From: Bacteroidales bacterium
Lineage (GTDB): Bacteria > Bacteroidota > Bacteroidia > Bacteroidales > UBA7960
DNA: 12,920 nucleotides
Assembly (NCBI GenBank): GCA_003557765.1
Contig: PWNO01000083.1
Location: 1 to 12,920, forward strand
Reading direction: 5' to 3'
The translations under genes were made by a program, and so were the position numbers. Under the pieces are notes generated by a model that had not been told where the DNA came from, searched no databases, and worked only from the letters and a program-made list of their open reading frames with translations. Of the stretch, positions 1-7,615 are shown piece by piece (within the stretch, counting starts at the first letter, position 1; each line of letters starts with the position of its first letter).

Positions 1-1100
1 ATATCGTCGTGGTTGACAAAAACCAGCCTTTCGGCAATGGGTTGGCCAGCGGCATCAAACAGTTTAAGCTGACAAATGCCCGTGGGAAAAGAATCAACCG
101 AGATCGAAATGTTTGCCATGCCATTATCCAGGGTGATATTGTCAGCAAAATGGGCCACTCCCCTTGTCTGGGCAATGAGAAAAACTTCATTGGCCTGTGG
201 CAGATGAACCCTGTCAAGGTTGGTTTTGATCTTGACCTCAATATCCCCTTCAGAAACATCAGCAGAGAGGATATAGCCCCGGGGCATGGAAGCGGGGAGT
301 CTTACGCGTTCCGTATCGCCGTTGGAATAGCTTATACGGGCCCTGTAACGCCGTCCTTCTTCCGGTGTAAATGTAAAACTTCCCATCCCATTGTGAAAGG
401 TTGAAAATTTAAGGACCTGATTCCCGCTGTCGTCGATTAAGGCTCCTGAAGCCTCTACACCGGCACCAAGCTTGTTGGCAGCTTTAAATGCCACCCGGTT
501 CTCTTTTCCAGAGATCAGGTTCCCTCCTTCAGGGAAAAATGCGAATTGCTTTCTGCCCTGTTGACGCCCGAGCGTCCAGTTAAACCACCGGTTTTTAATT
601 ATATCCCATCTTTTGATAAAGTTTTCTTCTATGGGATTATATACGTAAATATCCTTGGTGAAATAGAATGCAGCACCAAAATTTCGCATCCAGTCAGTGT
701 AGGCCCTTAGCTGGTAATTGCCTTCGGAGAGGGAGTCCGGCAAATAGATCTCACCGTGAGCTACACCGTTTTCCAAACGAAAGAGCTTGACTTCAGCAAT
801 TCCGTCTTCTGTGTCGATGAGTTCCACGTAAAAATTGGTGCTCATGGTATCCGGCTTAAGTGTGGTAGCATTTGCAAGATAAGCCTTCATCCAGATTATT
901 TCACCGGCCATGTATTCTTGTTTGTCAGTATGAAGGAATGCAGCCTGCCTGGGATACGCTGTGTTCATTTTTTCAAGTTGCTCCAGCAGATCACTGTGCG
1001 CGTTTCCGGGATTGTCCCCGGCCACGGAATAGCCAACACCTGATAGCAAAAGAAGGCCTGCCAGGATGATCGCCAGATGTATTCTGTTTAAGGTAGCCAT
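1..1100 (-). CDS. Large exported MG-domain (macroglobulin-like) protein, N-terminal 366 residues; C-terminus beyond left edge
   Basis: The reading frame is open from the ATG at 1098-1100 to the window edge with no stop, so 366 residues are visible. An in-frame stop (TAA, 1125-1127) lies just upstream, which makes this the first available ATG. Residues 1-28 form a signal peptide: a short basic N-end, a Leu/Ile/Gly-rich core and VAG near the cut. At residues 49-75 the string YPRQAAFLHTDK, followed by an E-Y-x-A-G-E-x-I-W-x-K-A-Y-L pattern, matches the first beta-sandwich of Bacteroidota proteins related to alpha-2-macroglobulin MG domains. FFPEGGNLISG (189-198), followed by RVAFKA and GMGSFTFTPEEG (238-249), marks the next repeat of the same family. 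Known family members are about 700-1000 residues, are exported, and often end in a carboxypeptidase-like or TonB-receptor plug domain; whether this one does cannot be seen. The substrate is unknown. It lies downstream of the S9 peptidase but is separated from it by two terminator-like hairpins, so it is probably a separate transcript. I am confident it is a gene and moderately confident of the family. Confidence 0.8.
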   Translation of the reverse strand, partial: MATLNRIHLAIILAGLLLLSGVGYSVAGDNPGNAHSDLLEQLEKMNTAYPRQAAFLHTDKQEYMAGEIIWMKAYLANATTLKPDTMSTNFYVELIDTEDGIAEVKLFRLENGVAHGEIYLPDSLSEGNYQLRAYTDWMRNFGAAFYFTKDIYVYNPIEENFIKRWDIIKNRWFNWTLGRQQGRKQFAFFPEGGNLISGKENRVAFKAANKLGAGVEASGALIDDSGNQVLKFSTFHNGMGSFTFTPEEGRRYRARISYSNGDTERVRLPASMPRGYILSADVSEGDIEVKIKTNLDRVHLPQANEVFLIAQTRGVAHFADNITLDNGMANISISVDSFPTGICQLKLFDAAGQPIAERLVFVNHDD

Positions 1101-1146
1101 GATTGACAGATAATTTGAGGAAAATTATGATTCACACCACAAGATA

Positions 1147-1174
1147 CAAAAAAACCATTGAATGATATCAATGG
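1147..1174 (-). terminator. Short hairpin plus U tract between the S9 peptidase and the MG-domain gene
   Basis: Arms CCATTGA (1155-1161) and TCAATGG (1168-1174) pair perfectly across a 6-nt loop. Read on the minus strand the stem is followed at once by seven T residues (complement of 1148-1154). The stem is AT-rich and only 7 bp, so it would be a weak terminator. It lies about 50 bp upstream of the MG-domain ATG and could instead fall in that gene's promoter region. Confidence 0.4.
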
Positions 1175-1204
1175 CTGGCGGGGTAAAACCGGGTTGCAGG
1201 TGTT

Positions 1205-1267
1205 AAAAAAAACAAAATATGACGTGCAGTGGTCAGAAATACATTTGGTGACCGCTACACGTCATAT
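1205..1267 (-). terminator. Strong intrinsic terminator downstream of the S9 peptidase
   Basis: Two 19-nt arms, 1217-1235 and 1249-1267, face each other across a 13-nt loop. Seventeen positions are Watson-Crick pairs, one is a T-G wobble (1230/1254) and one is a C-A mismatch (1227/1257). On the minus strand the stem is followed by TTT, G and then eight T residues (complement of 1205-1216). This is the classical Rho-independent layout for leftward transcription leaving the peptidase gene, whose stop codon is about 120 bp upstream. Confidence 0.75.
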
Positions 1268-1385
1268 GTTATTTTTGAAGGAAATATCCCATGCCGTTTC
1301 TCCTGACCTCCGGCTTGGGAAACGATGGATGCTTAAAAATACTTAATTACAGCAATTATCATTTCAGCTTATTCAGCTTTGCCTG

Positions 1386-3923
1386 TTAGTTTTCATTCTC
1401 CTCTTCTTCAAGCTGGTCATAATACTTCACGTATCTGTCAAGCCAGTCGACCCATCTCGCCCACATATCCAGCAGGGTCTCCTGGCCGGATTGTCCATGG
1501 CCTTCGTAAGGGTAAAAGTACAGCGCGGCTTCTTTCCCCAGGCCGTTCAGGGCATGGAACATTCTTTTGGAGTTTATCGGCCATGTGCCTACGTTATTGT
1601 CATCAGCACCGTGATACATCAGCAAGGCACCGTCAAGACGTTCAGCATACATGATGGGTGACATGGAGACATAGGATTCACGTCCTTCCCAAAGCACTCT
1701 TCTTTCACGCTGGAAGGTAATTGGGGTCAGGGTCCTGTTATAGTTTCCCGCACCGGCGATCCCGGCTTTGAAATAAGGCGTCTGGATCATGGAGTGGGCT
1801 GTTCCAAATGCCCCGTAACTGTGTCCTCCGAGAGCCAGCCGGTTGCGGTCAAGGAATCCCAGTTCATCACAGGCGTCAATGATGGCGTGCCAGTTGCGCT
1901 GGATGCTGGGAATGAAATTGTCATTGACCTGATCCATGGGGCCTGCAATGGGGAAGTCAGGCAATACTACTGCATAACCCCGGGTCAGGAGCATCTGCAT
2001 GGAACGTACCCCGATAGAGCGAAAACTGTTGATGTTTCTTCTTCGTAATGCGTTGTCCAGAGCTTCCTGATCGTTGTATTCCCTGGGGTAAAACCAGAAC
2101 ATGACCGGAAGTCTTTCGCCTTCCTGGTAATCTTGCGGTAGAATAGCCCTGACCGGGAAGGTGATGCCATCGGAGCGGGTTACGTCAAAGTCCTTATAGA
2201 TGGCATTGGTGATCTCAGGAGAGTGGTCCACGTTATCGGTCATCTTCTCCAGAGAACCATCGGCAGTATTTCTCAGATAGGAATCAGGGGTATCTGTGGG
2301 TGTCTGACGTTGAATGACGATCTGGTTGAGGTCATCATCAATAATAGCTGTTGGTTGTTCATGTACATCTTCCTGACTTTCAAAAACCCTTTCTTTTTCA
2401 CCATTGCGGATCTCCACCTTGTCCAGGAATGGCTGCGGGGCGTTTTCCCTCCACTCTTCGTGGTATTTGATGCCCGACAGGTATACATGATCCTGGTCGA
2501 TCGACTGGCGGACGATATCGGGCCCGTAGACACCTGCTGTGGTCATCAGGCTGCCGGGATTATCATAAAACTCGCTGGTATCCCACTTGTAGATGGTATA
2601 TTTTTCTTCCGGCTCATCCAGGAATACGGCATACACATGATCCTCGCCCCTTTCCCTTTCTCTTATGAACAGTGTCTGGCAGTCCTGCGAGTATTCCAGG
2701 TCACGGATTTCATTTTTGTTGCTGAATAGGATCTGTTTGTCGTCTTCACCATATGGAGGCGCCCAGTGGTATACCCTGTCCATCCTTTCCTCTTTCTCTT
2801 CTTCTTCCTCTTCATCCTCCTGGTCTTCAGCTTCATCATTTCCGTTGTCATTGTTTTCCTCCTCTTCCGGAGGGGCATCTTTCAGCAGGTAGCTGAGTCC
2901 GTTACCATCGGGGCGCCATGTGATCTGACGTTTCCGGGGTTCATCGTCATCGTTGTCATTGTTTCTGCCATCCCGCAGATCGCGGCTGCTAAGCTCAGCA
3001 ATCACGTTGCCCTCAATGTCCCAAAGCTCCTGCACTGTGGCAAACATGCTGACAGGAACGATATTTGAAAAAGGCTTCTGTATGGTAGTTACCATAAAAT
3101 ACGCTCCGTCGGGAGCCATGCTGACACCGGTATACAAGCCGGGGGCACCAATTTCATCGACTGCGCCATTTTCCACATTGATCCGGACAATCTGACCGGT
3201 GGCATAGTATGCAAACATGTCTTTCTCGTAAGGACCTTCCAGCAGGTGGGGAAAGGTGCGCAGTTCGTTTTTCCCTTTATCGGTAATCTGGATCAGCACA
3301 TTGCCGTCGGGTGTGTTTTGTGGTTTTTGGCCGCGGTCTTGGGGAAGCACAATGGTGGTGATGTATTGTCCGTCTGCCGACCATTCGATGGCATTGGTCA
3401 GGGTAAGCAGTGCGGGTGAGGTAGTAACCCTGTTTGAACGCCTGCTTCCCAAGTCAGTCAGATAGACATGGCTTTCATTTGGATAATGAACAAAATAGGC
3501 CACTTTCGATCCGTCGGGTGACCAGGTGGCATTGGATACCCGGCCATCATCAGGAGTTCTGATGGTACGTGTGCTGGTTCGTTCCCATTCGAAAAACTCA
3601 TAGCCGGCAGATCCCCCTGTGGTAAAGCGCCGCTGGCGGTTAGCTGCAGTATCTACTTCAATGCCCCCAAAATTGTGATAGGGTTTGGCCAGCCTTTCAA
3701 TGGGCGTAAGGCCGTCTCTGATGGCATTCAGAAAAACGCTGCGGTCTGGCCCCAGGTTGCTCAGGGTGATATTCTCATGGCGCGGTGCCAATACATGTTC
3801 CCTGATTTCCTGCGGAGGCTCCTGGTAACCCTGTTCAGTGAGCACGTCCTGGGCTGTCAAACCTGTACCGGCAAAAATGACCAGCAAAGACAAAACTTTT
3901 CGTAACAAAATACATTTTTTCAT
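1386..3923 (-). CDS. Secreted S9-family (prolyl oligopeptidase-type) serine peptidase with an acidic insertion
   Basis: This 845-residue protein has a signal peptide (1-24, ending GLTAQ), a beta-propeller region (about 45-570) with WSPDGSKVAYF and WRPDGNGLSYL blade motifs, and a C-terminal alpha/beta hydrolase domain (about 578-833). The catalytic triad is readable: Ser702 in GGHSYGAFG, Asp775 in HGADDNNVG, and His809 in YEGHGQSG. The GHSYGAF elbow and the D-N-N-V surrounding resemble the glutamyl endopeptidase/acylaminoacyl-peptidase branch of S9; that family assignment is from recall and does not prove substrate specificity. The likely role is cleavage of peptides in the periplasm or outside the cell. 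The oddity is residues 321-380, where a propeller blade is interrupted by two acidic runs (321-328 and 353-379; the second has 19 Asp/Glu in 27 residues). The C-terminus is also acidic. No T9SS sorting domain is present. The start is the ATG at 3921-3923, directly before the signal peptide. The gene appears monocistronic, with a promoter candidate upstream and a terminator downstream. Confidence 0.95.
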   Translation of the reverse strand: MKKCILLRKVLSLLVIFAGTGLTAQDVLTEQGYQEPPQEIREHVLAPRHENITLSNLGPDRSVFLNAIRDGLTPIERLAKPYHNFGGIEVDTAANRQRRFTTGGSAGYEFFEWERTSTRTIRTPDDGRVSNATWSPDGSKVAYFVHYPNESHVYLTDLGSRRSNRVTTSPALLTLTNAIEWSADGQYITTIVLPQDRGQKPQNTPDGNVLIQITDKGKNELRTFPHLLEGPYEKDMFAYYATGQIVRINVENGAVDEIGAPGLYTGVSMAPDGAYFMVTTIQKPFSNIVPVSMFATVQELWDIEGNVIAELSSRDLRDGRNNDNDDDEPRKRQITWRPDGNGLSYLLKDAPPEEEENNDNGNDEAEDQEDEEEEEEKEERMDRVYHWAPPYGEDDKQILFSNKNEIRDLEYSQDCQTLFIRERERGEDHVYAVFLDEPEEKYTIYKWDTSEFYDNPGSLMTTAGVYGPDIVRQSIDQDHVYLSGIKYHEEWRENAPQPFLDKVEIRNGEKERVFESQEDVHEQPTAIIDDDLNQIVIQRQTPTDTPDSYLRNTADGSLEKMTDNVDHSPEITNAIYKDFDVTRSDGITFPVRAILPQDYQEGERLPVMFWFYPREYNDQEALDNALRRRNINSFRSIGVRSMQMLLTRGYAVVLPDFPIAGPMDQVNDNFIPSIQRNWHAIIDACDELGFLDRNRLALGGHSYGAFGTAHSMIQTPYFKAGIAGAGNYNRTLTPITFQRERRVLWEGRESYVSMSPIMYAERLDGALLMYHGADDNNVGTWPINSKRMFHALNGLGKEAALYFYPYEGHGQSGQETLLDMWARWVDWLDRYVKYYDQLEEEENEN

Positions 3924-4028
3924 GTTGTAATAAACTGTTTAACTGATTAATTGATGTTAAGAAAAAGAGTAAATGAAAGCCTGATCACATGCAAATCAAA
4001 AAATGACGTGCGATATATCAAACAGGGA

Positions 4029-4036
4029 CAAAGGTA
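4029..4036 (-). promoter_or_regulatory. Candidate Bacteroidota -7 promoter element for the S9 peptidase
   Basis: The minus strand reads TACCTTTG, an exact match to the Bacteroidota primary-sigma -7 consensus TAnnTTTG. It lies 105 bp upstream of the peptidase ATG. No TTTG element is found at the usual 17-23 bp spacing further upstream (the nearest, complement of 4048-4051, is only 11 bp away), so only half of the promoter is supported. Confidence 0.35.
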
Positions 4037-4074
4037 AAAATTTCGGGCAAAAGATAATCCTGACCTGGTTCACA

Positions 4075-4133
4075 TCACCAGTCGGCTGTGATGGCTGGTG
4101 ACTGCCATCCCCCATAGTGGACTGTCAGCAGTC
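4075..4133. repeat. Cluster of small inverted repeats upstream of the S9 peptidase
   Basis: TCACCAG (4075-4081) pairs with CTGGTGA (4095-4101) over a 13-nt loop. CAGTC (4079-4083) can alternatively pair with GACTG (4100-4104). A separate GACTG (4120-4124) pairs with CAGTC (4129-4133) over a 4-nt loop. There is no adjacent T tract. The cluster lies just upstream of the candidate promoter and might be an operator, but no protein is implicated. Confidence 0.3.
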
Positions 4134-4277
4134 AGGGCTCATGTAAGGAACAAACAAAGTGCAACACAGGCAAAGGAAAGCCCTCTGAATGGCAACAAAG
4201 GTTTTTAAGCTACTTTCTTCAATAACAATCCTGCATGAATAATACAGGCATGCAAGCTTTGATCTGCTATGATGTGA

Positions 4278-4828
4278 TTGCCTGCATCCCTTTTGTTTGC
4301 CGGGGTGGGGCAATATGCGTGTGGACTGTTTACGGCCGGGGGTTCGCCCGGCGGGGCGATCTTATTGCCTGAGGTGGTGGTGAATGCTTCTTCCGGCGCT
4401 CATTCAGGGCTGGAGAGTGCCCGGCACGGATTATTTGACGCGCTGACCGCACGCAGGATCCTGGTGTACATTATTGCCTCAATTTCAATATTCTTTTTTC
4501 TTCGGATGTTTGTGAGTTTAGTTTATCTGCTGACAATCATCCTGCATTCCCGGGCGGAGAAGAGGCAAGGCAGCAATTCATGACAAAAAACCTGAGATAC
4601 CCTGAGTCAGCCATGGAAGAAGGGGTGCAGGAAACTGTGTTTGTTACATTTGTCGTGAGGCATAACGGGGCAATCACTAATGCAGAGATCCTTCGTGGAG
4701 TGCATCCTGACATTGACGCGGAAGTATTGCATCTGGTGAACAAAATGCCCAATTGGGAACCGGGTAAAAAGGATGGAGAAAAAGTGAGCGTACAATTCAA
4801 TATGCCTGTGAGGTTCAGATTATTATAA
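4278..4828 (+). pseudogene. Remnant of an M56 (BlaR1-type) peptidase fused to a TonB C-terminal domain, internally deleted and frameshifted
   Basis: Two reading frames overlap here. The first (about 4278-4583) encodes LLPEVVVNAS, a linker, then RRILVYIIASISIFFFLRMF and a further hydrophobic run ending near SRAEK; this resembles the stretch between the second and third membrane helices, plus the third helix, of Bacteroidota M56 peptidases. The second frame is open from 4439 and from 4541 encodes PAFPGGEEARQQFMTKNLRYPE, then residues with A-E-I-L-R-G-V-H-P-D-I-D and MPNWEPG, ending FRLL at 4828: a complete TonB C-terminal domain. Its conserved start (FPGGEE) lies upstream of the only nearby ATG (4580), so that ATG cannot be the original start. 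The frame has no ATG upstream. The M56 zinc motif HExxH and the rest of the catalytic region are absent. The simplest reading is one M56-TonB fusion gene (a known architecture) that lost its middle, leaving a junction at about 4500-4541. No intact BlaI-type repressor is adjacent. It is the only plus-strand coding material in the window. The TonB part is certain; the M56 origin of the first part is an inference from its pattern. Confidence 0.65.
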
Positions 4829-5000
4829 AAAGATAAGATGAGTGTTCAGCAGAGCACAGCTAAAGGTACAACAGCCAACGAACTCATAGACACAGGGGTA
4901 CGTATCCTAAAGCATGCCGGATTAACAGGAATACCAAGATAAGGGCGAGATAGTAATCCAAAAACATTTCGCAACCTTATATCGTCTGCAATCACACCTG

Positions 5001-6185
5001 TTATTTGATGCAACGAATGCTATAGCCTTGTTTTTTATTGCTGCTGCCGATGATTGCTGAGGCATCTGTGTGGACCAGGTTCCGTTTTCTTGCCATTGTC
5101 GCACTGCCTTCGTTAGCACTCCACCAGCCGCCGCGATTGCCCATCTCATCGAACACACCATTCAGGTAAAAACGAAAGCCGCCGGGGAGTGCCGTAAAAC
5201 CGCTTTCGTTGGTAGCACTGGTATTTGGGGGGTTCCAGTGTGTGGTACCGGCTTCTTTCATTTTGCCACCCGCTACGCTTAGGCCACCCAAATGATCGGT
5301 AAGATCTGTCCAATCACCATCGGTTGGCACACGCCAGCCAACGGGACAAATGTTTTTCCCACCATTGCTTCCCGGATCAATTGCGTACCAATTGTACAAT
5401 GCACCGTAAGGGTCTTTGTGGCTTCCCTCATCATTGTCGTACCAGGCATAAGCAGGGGTGGTGATAGCACTCCATGCGGAATGATCAGTCACATTGGGTA
5501 TGATAGTGCCATCGTTGTATCTGGTGGTTCTGAGGTTTTCCAAAAGCCACTGCTGGCTGCCAATGGTAATGATATGGTATATGTTTCCATCGTAGTCGGT
5601 AACGGTATTGCCGCCACCTCCATTGCAGGGCCCCCAAACCGGAATGCCACCGCACCAGCTTAGGGTTTGGCCGTGCGTTCCCGGAGGTATTGCCGTCCAC
5701 TGTGTCCCGTCCCAATAAAGGATTTCTCCCACGAAGTTTCCATCAGGGAAGCCTCCAGTTCCACTTTCTTTGGCATATAATGCATACGGGACGCTCATGA
5801 GCTGACTGGTTATGGAAATGGAATAATTGCTCCCTCCTGCCGGGTCAGTTTCTGAACGTATGTAATATGGACCATCAGACCAGTCTATCTGGCTTATGTG
5901 GCCCGATATTTTAGAACCTTTGCCGATTTCAAGGCTCAGCAAGCCATTGTCGTTGGTCGTTTTGTGGTGCGACTCTGAAAAGACCGTTGAGCCGGACGGT
6001 GAGCCTTTCAAAATGCTGATCTGTACGCTGACTTGCGTATTGGCCACTAAACCGTGTTCAGCGTTGCGAATAACCGCCTGGTAGCTCATCATGTCTGGAG
6101 CCTGTGCCAGGATTTGCAAAGAGAAGATAAGATATGCACAAATTGCAAGACAAAAACCTGTTGTGTGTCGGGTGAATGTTTTCAT
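5001..6185 (-). CDS. Exported FISUMP-domain protein
   Basis: This 394-residue protein begins with a signal peptide (1-28, ending ILAQA). Residues 30-140 form an N-terminal beta-rich module (MSYQAVIRN, FSESH, LEIGKG, YYIRSETDP, SVPYALYAKE) often found at the start of Bacteroidota surface proteins. A short linker with GGTxW-like repeats and a Gly run (189-192) follows. Residues 195-394 are a full FISUMP domain (Fibrobacter succinogenes major paralogous domain): DYDGNIYHIITIGSQQWLLENL, then Y-G-A-L-Y-N-W-Y-A, CPVGWRVPTDGDW, ESGFTALPGGFR and the terminal GYSIRCIK. The biochemical role of FISUMP domains is not established; they occur on envelope and surface proteins. There is no T9SS tag and no lipobox Cys after the signal peptide. 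It starts 58 bp after the T9SS cargo gene with no promoter match between, so the two are probably co-transcribed. The ATG at 6183-6185 directly precedes the signal peptide. Confidence 0.92.
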   Translation of the reverse strand: MKTFTRHTTGFCLAICAYLIFSLQILAQAPDMMSYQAVIRNAEHGLVANTQVSVQISILKGSPSGSTVFSESHHKTTNDNGLLSLEIGKGSKISGHISQIDWSDGPYYIRSETDPAGGSNYSISITSQLMSVPYALYAKESGTGGFPDGNFVGEILYWDGTQWTAIPPGTHGQTLSWCGGIPVWGPCNGGGGNTVTDYDGNIYHIITIGSQQWLLENLRTTRYNDGTIIPNVTDHSAWSAITTPAYAWYDNDEGSHKDPYGALYNWYAIDPGSNGGKNICPVGWRVPTDGDWTDLTDHLGGLSVAGGKMKEAGTTHWNPPNTSATNESGFTALPGGFRFYLNGVFDEMGNRGGWWSANEGSATMARKRNLVHTDASAIIGSSNKKQGYSIRCIK

Positions 6186-6243
6186 AAGGCTGTTTCTTTT
6201 GGATGAATGAATGATATGCGAAAACGGTTCTTATTGCTGGGTT

Positions 6244-7590
6244 TTAATACTTGATGATCTTGAATAGCATATTTTTCCCACGCGATGAACTGGTAACTTG
6301 CAGAAAATAGTTGCCCGCGGGCAAATGCTGCATGTTAATTTCATTTTTGGTTTGGTGAATGGTCTGTCGGTAAATTATTCTGCCCTTCATGTCTGTTAAT
6401 TGATACATCAGGCTTTGATTGCTCAGATCCTCATTGACTGCCAGTACCAATAAATCCCGGACCGGATTCGGATAAGCTGAAACATCAAGCGTGACAGCAG
6501 CCAGTCCGGGCGCTGATGTAATGATGAAGATCTCATATGCTTGTTGTATGCCCTCTGATACGGACCCGGAAGTGGAAGATGCGGTTTGGTAAGCTATTTG
6601 ACCAATAGAATAACTAATGGATCCGCCTTTGTCCTGGCTATCCCCCCCTGTTGCAGCGAACCCATGTTGATCGTATACGGGAGGATCTTCCTCCCCATTG
6701 GAGTCAAAAGCATAATCGGCCAGAAAACGAATAAAAAATTCACCTTTTTTGTGTTTGGTAGTTGTTCTTTTGATTGCACCGTATCTTTGTTGAATTGCCG
6801 CATACGGAGTTCCTAAGATCAAAGTACCATCTGCAGATCGCTGCGCCTGGTCTCCAAATTCTGTGATGATCATTAGGGGTGCTTTTATCTCTGGATGAAA
6901 CCAATGGTATTCAATCTCAATGAATTCACCTATAAAGGTCCATGGTTCTCCGACATCATACCGATACCAGAATTTGTTGACATTCGTTGATTTTAAACGC
7001 AGTACATTGGAGAATTCTCCCAGTGGCGTGGTAATGTGTCCCCAGGCATCAGCCTGCACATGGACATGCCCTGAGTCACGCATAACGTGATAACCAAAGT
7101 CAAGATGGTAGCTTATGTAATCGTATGTAAACTCATATGTGTCACCATATGCAAGCGGGTAGACCAGGTAATTAAAAGGGGGGTCGTAATTCCCAAAGCT
7201 TGTGTTGCCTGCTTCGAACCAGCCCATGGCGGTTAAATGACTGACGGATGGACTGTTTGCATAATATTGATACGCGCTAAGGTTGGGGTTGTCTGCAGAC
7301 CTGATACATATATCTGCAGCCATAACAGCAGTTGAATCAGCGAAAGGAGTACCAGACGGATCCACCGCAATGGCAGGCTCTCCCTCGAACATTTCTTCCC
7401 CATCAGGAAAATGAAAGTTCCACACCTGGTTAGCACCAGGGGGACCCGGATCAATGGGGAAGAAATCCAGAAACCCGTCAATCCGGTAAGTGTCGCCCAC
7501 TGCAAAATGCATGTTGGATGTCAGCACAGGTTGTGCCTGCAAACACTGCAGCACAAGCAATGCGCTTAAAGAAAGAAAAAGGTTTTTCAT
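6244..7590 (-). CDS. T9SS type A sorting-domain cargo protein, function unknown
   Basis: This 448-residue protein has a signal peptide (1-20, ending LQCLQAQ). Its C-terminal domain (about 367-448) is a typical T9SS type A sorting signal: DVSAYPNPVRDLL, a YQLTDMKGRIIY strand, INMQHLPAGNYFLQV, and a basic ending with FKIIKY. The protein should therefore cross the outer membrane through the gliding/Por secretion machinery and be anchored or released outside. The body (about 21-300) has no recognised catalytic motif. It includes HVHVQADAWGHITTPLGEF, a tyrosine-rich beta segment and FSNVLRLK, features seen in other uncharacterised T9SS cargo. Residues 309-352 (GFAATGGDSQDKGGSISYS, then GQIAYQT and EGIQQAYEI) form a short module often placed just before the sorting domain in this phylum. 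It lies between a 47-residue basic protein (25 bp upstream) and the FISUMP protein (58 bp downstream), probably as one operon. The start is the ATG at 7588-7590. Confidence 0.92.
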   Translation of the reverse strand: MKNLFLSLSALLVLQCLQAQPVLTSNMHFAVGDTYRIDGFLDFFPIDPGPPGANQVWNFHFPDGEEMFEGEPAIAVDPSGTPFADSTAVMAADICIRSADNPNLSAYQYYANSPSVSHLTAMGWFEAGNTSFGNYDPPFNYLVYPLAYGDTYEFTYDYISYHLDFGYHVMRDSGHVHVQADAWGHITTPLGEFSNVLRLKSTNVNKFWYRYDVGEPWTFIGEFIEIEYHWFHPEIKAPLMIITEFGDQAQRSADGTLILGTPYAAIQQRYGAIKRTTTKHKKGEFFIRFLADYAFDSNGEEDPPVYDQHGFAATGGDSQDKGGSISYSIGQIAYQTASSTSGSVSEGIQQAYEIFIITSAPGLAAVTLDVSAYPNPVRDLLVLAVNEDLSNQSLMYQLTDMKGRIIYRQTIHQTKNEINMQHLPAGNYFLQVTSSSRGKNMLFKIIKY

Positions 7591-7615
7591 GGGTTTGGCT
7601 TTAGGGTGAATGGTT

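Larger units (their letters stand above)
3924..4277. other. Intergenic region between divergent S9 peptidase and M56-TonB remnant
   Basis: This 354-bp stretch has no convincing gene. Its left part (3924-4060) is AT-rich and should contain the leader and promoter of the peptidase. Its middle (4075-4133) contains small inverted repeats. The right part (4134-4277) has frequent stops in the plus frames. A plus-strand string starting MNNTGMQALICY (ATG at 4235) faintly resembles the N-terminus of M56 peptidases and might be further debris of the neighbouring remnant, but this is too weak to annotate. Confidence 0.6.

Noticed and set aside
1158..1346. Plus-strand 62-codon ORF in the gap before the MG-domain gene
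   Set aside because: It runs through both arms of the strong terminator hairpin, has no recognisable motif, and lies opposite to all neighbouring genes.
2223..3195. Several plus-strand ORFs rich in Ser, Phe and Leu opposite the S9 peptidase
   Set aside because: They are antisense readings of the peptidase; the Ser/Phe-rich parts are simply the reverse of its acidic tract.
4494..4500. T6C run as a possible programmed -1 frameshift site joining the two frames of the TonB remnant
   Set aside because: The run is not in the X XXY YYZ register for the upstream frame, and a shift there would cut the membrane helix in half. A deletion junction explains the data better.
4580..4828. Stand-alone 82-residue TonB-like protein starting at the ATG at 4580
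   Set aside because: The conserved FPGGEE start of the domain is encoded in frame upstream of this ATG, and such a protein would have no membrane anchor or signal peptide.
4838..4942. 34-codon plus-strand ORF 9 bp after the TonB remnant (MSVQQSTAKGTTANELID...)
   Set aside because: No recognisable family and too short to support; it may be chance or more debris of the decayed locus.
4938..4980. ATAAGG/CCTTAT inverted repeat downstream of the FISUMP gene as a terminator
   Set aside because: Only 6 bp with a 30-nt loop and no T tract, so it is not convincing.
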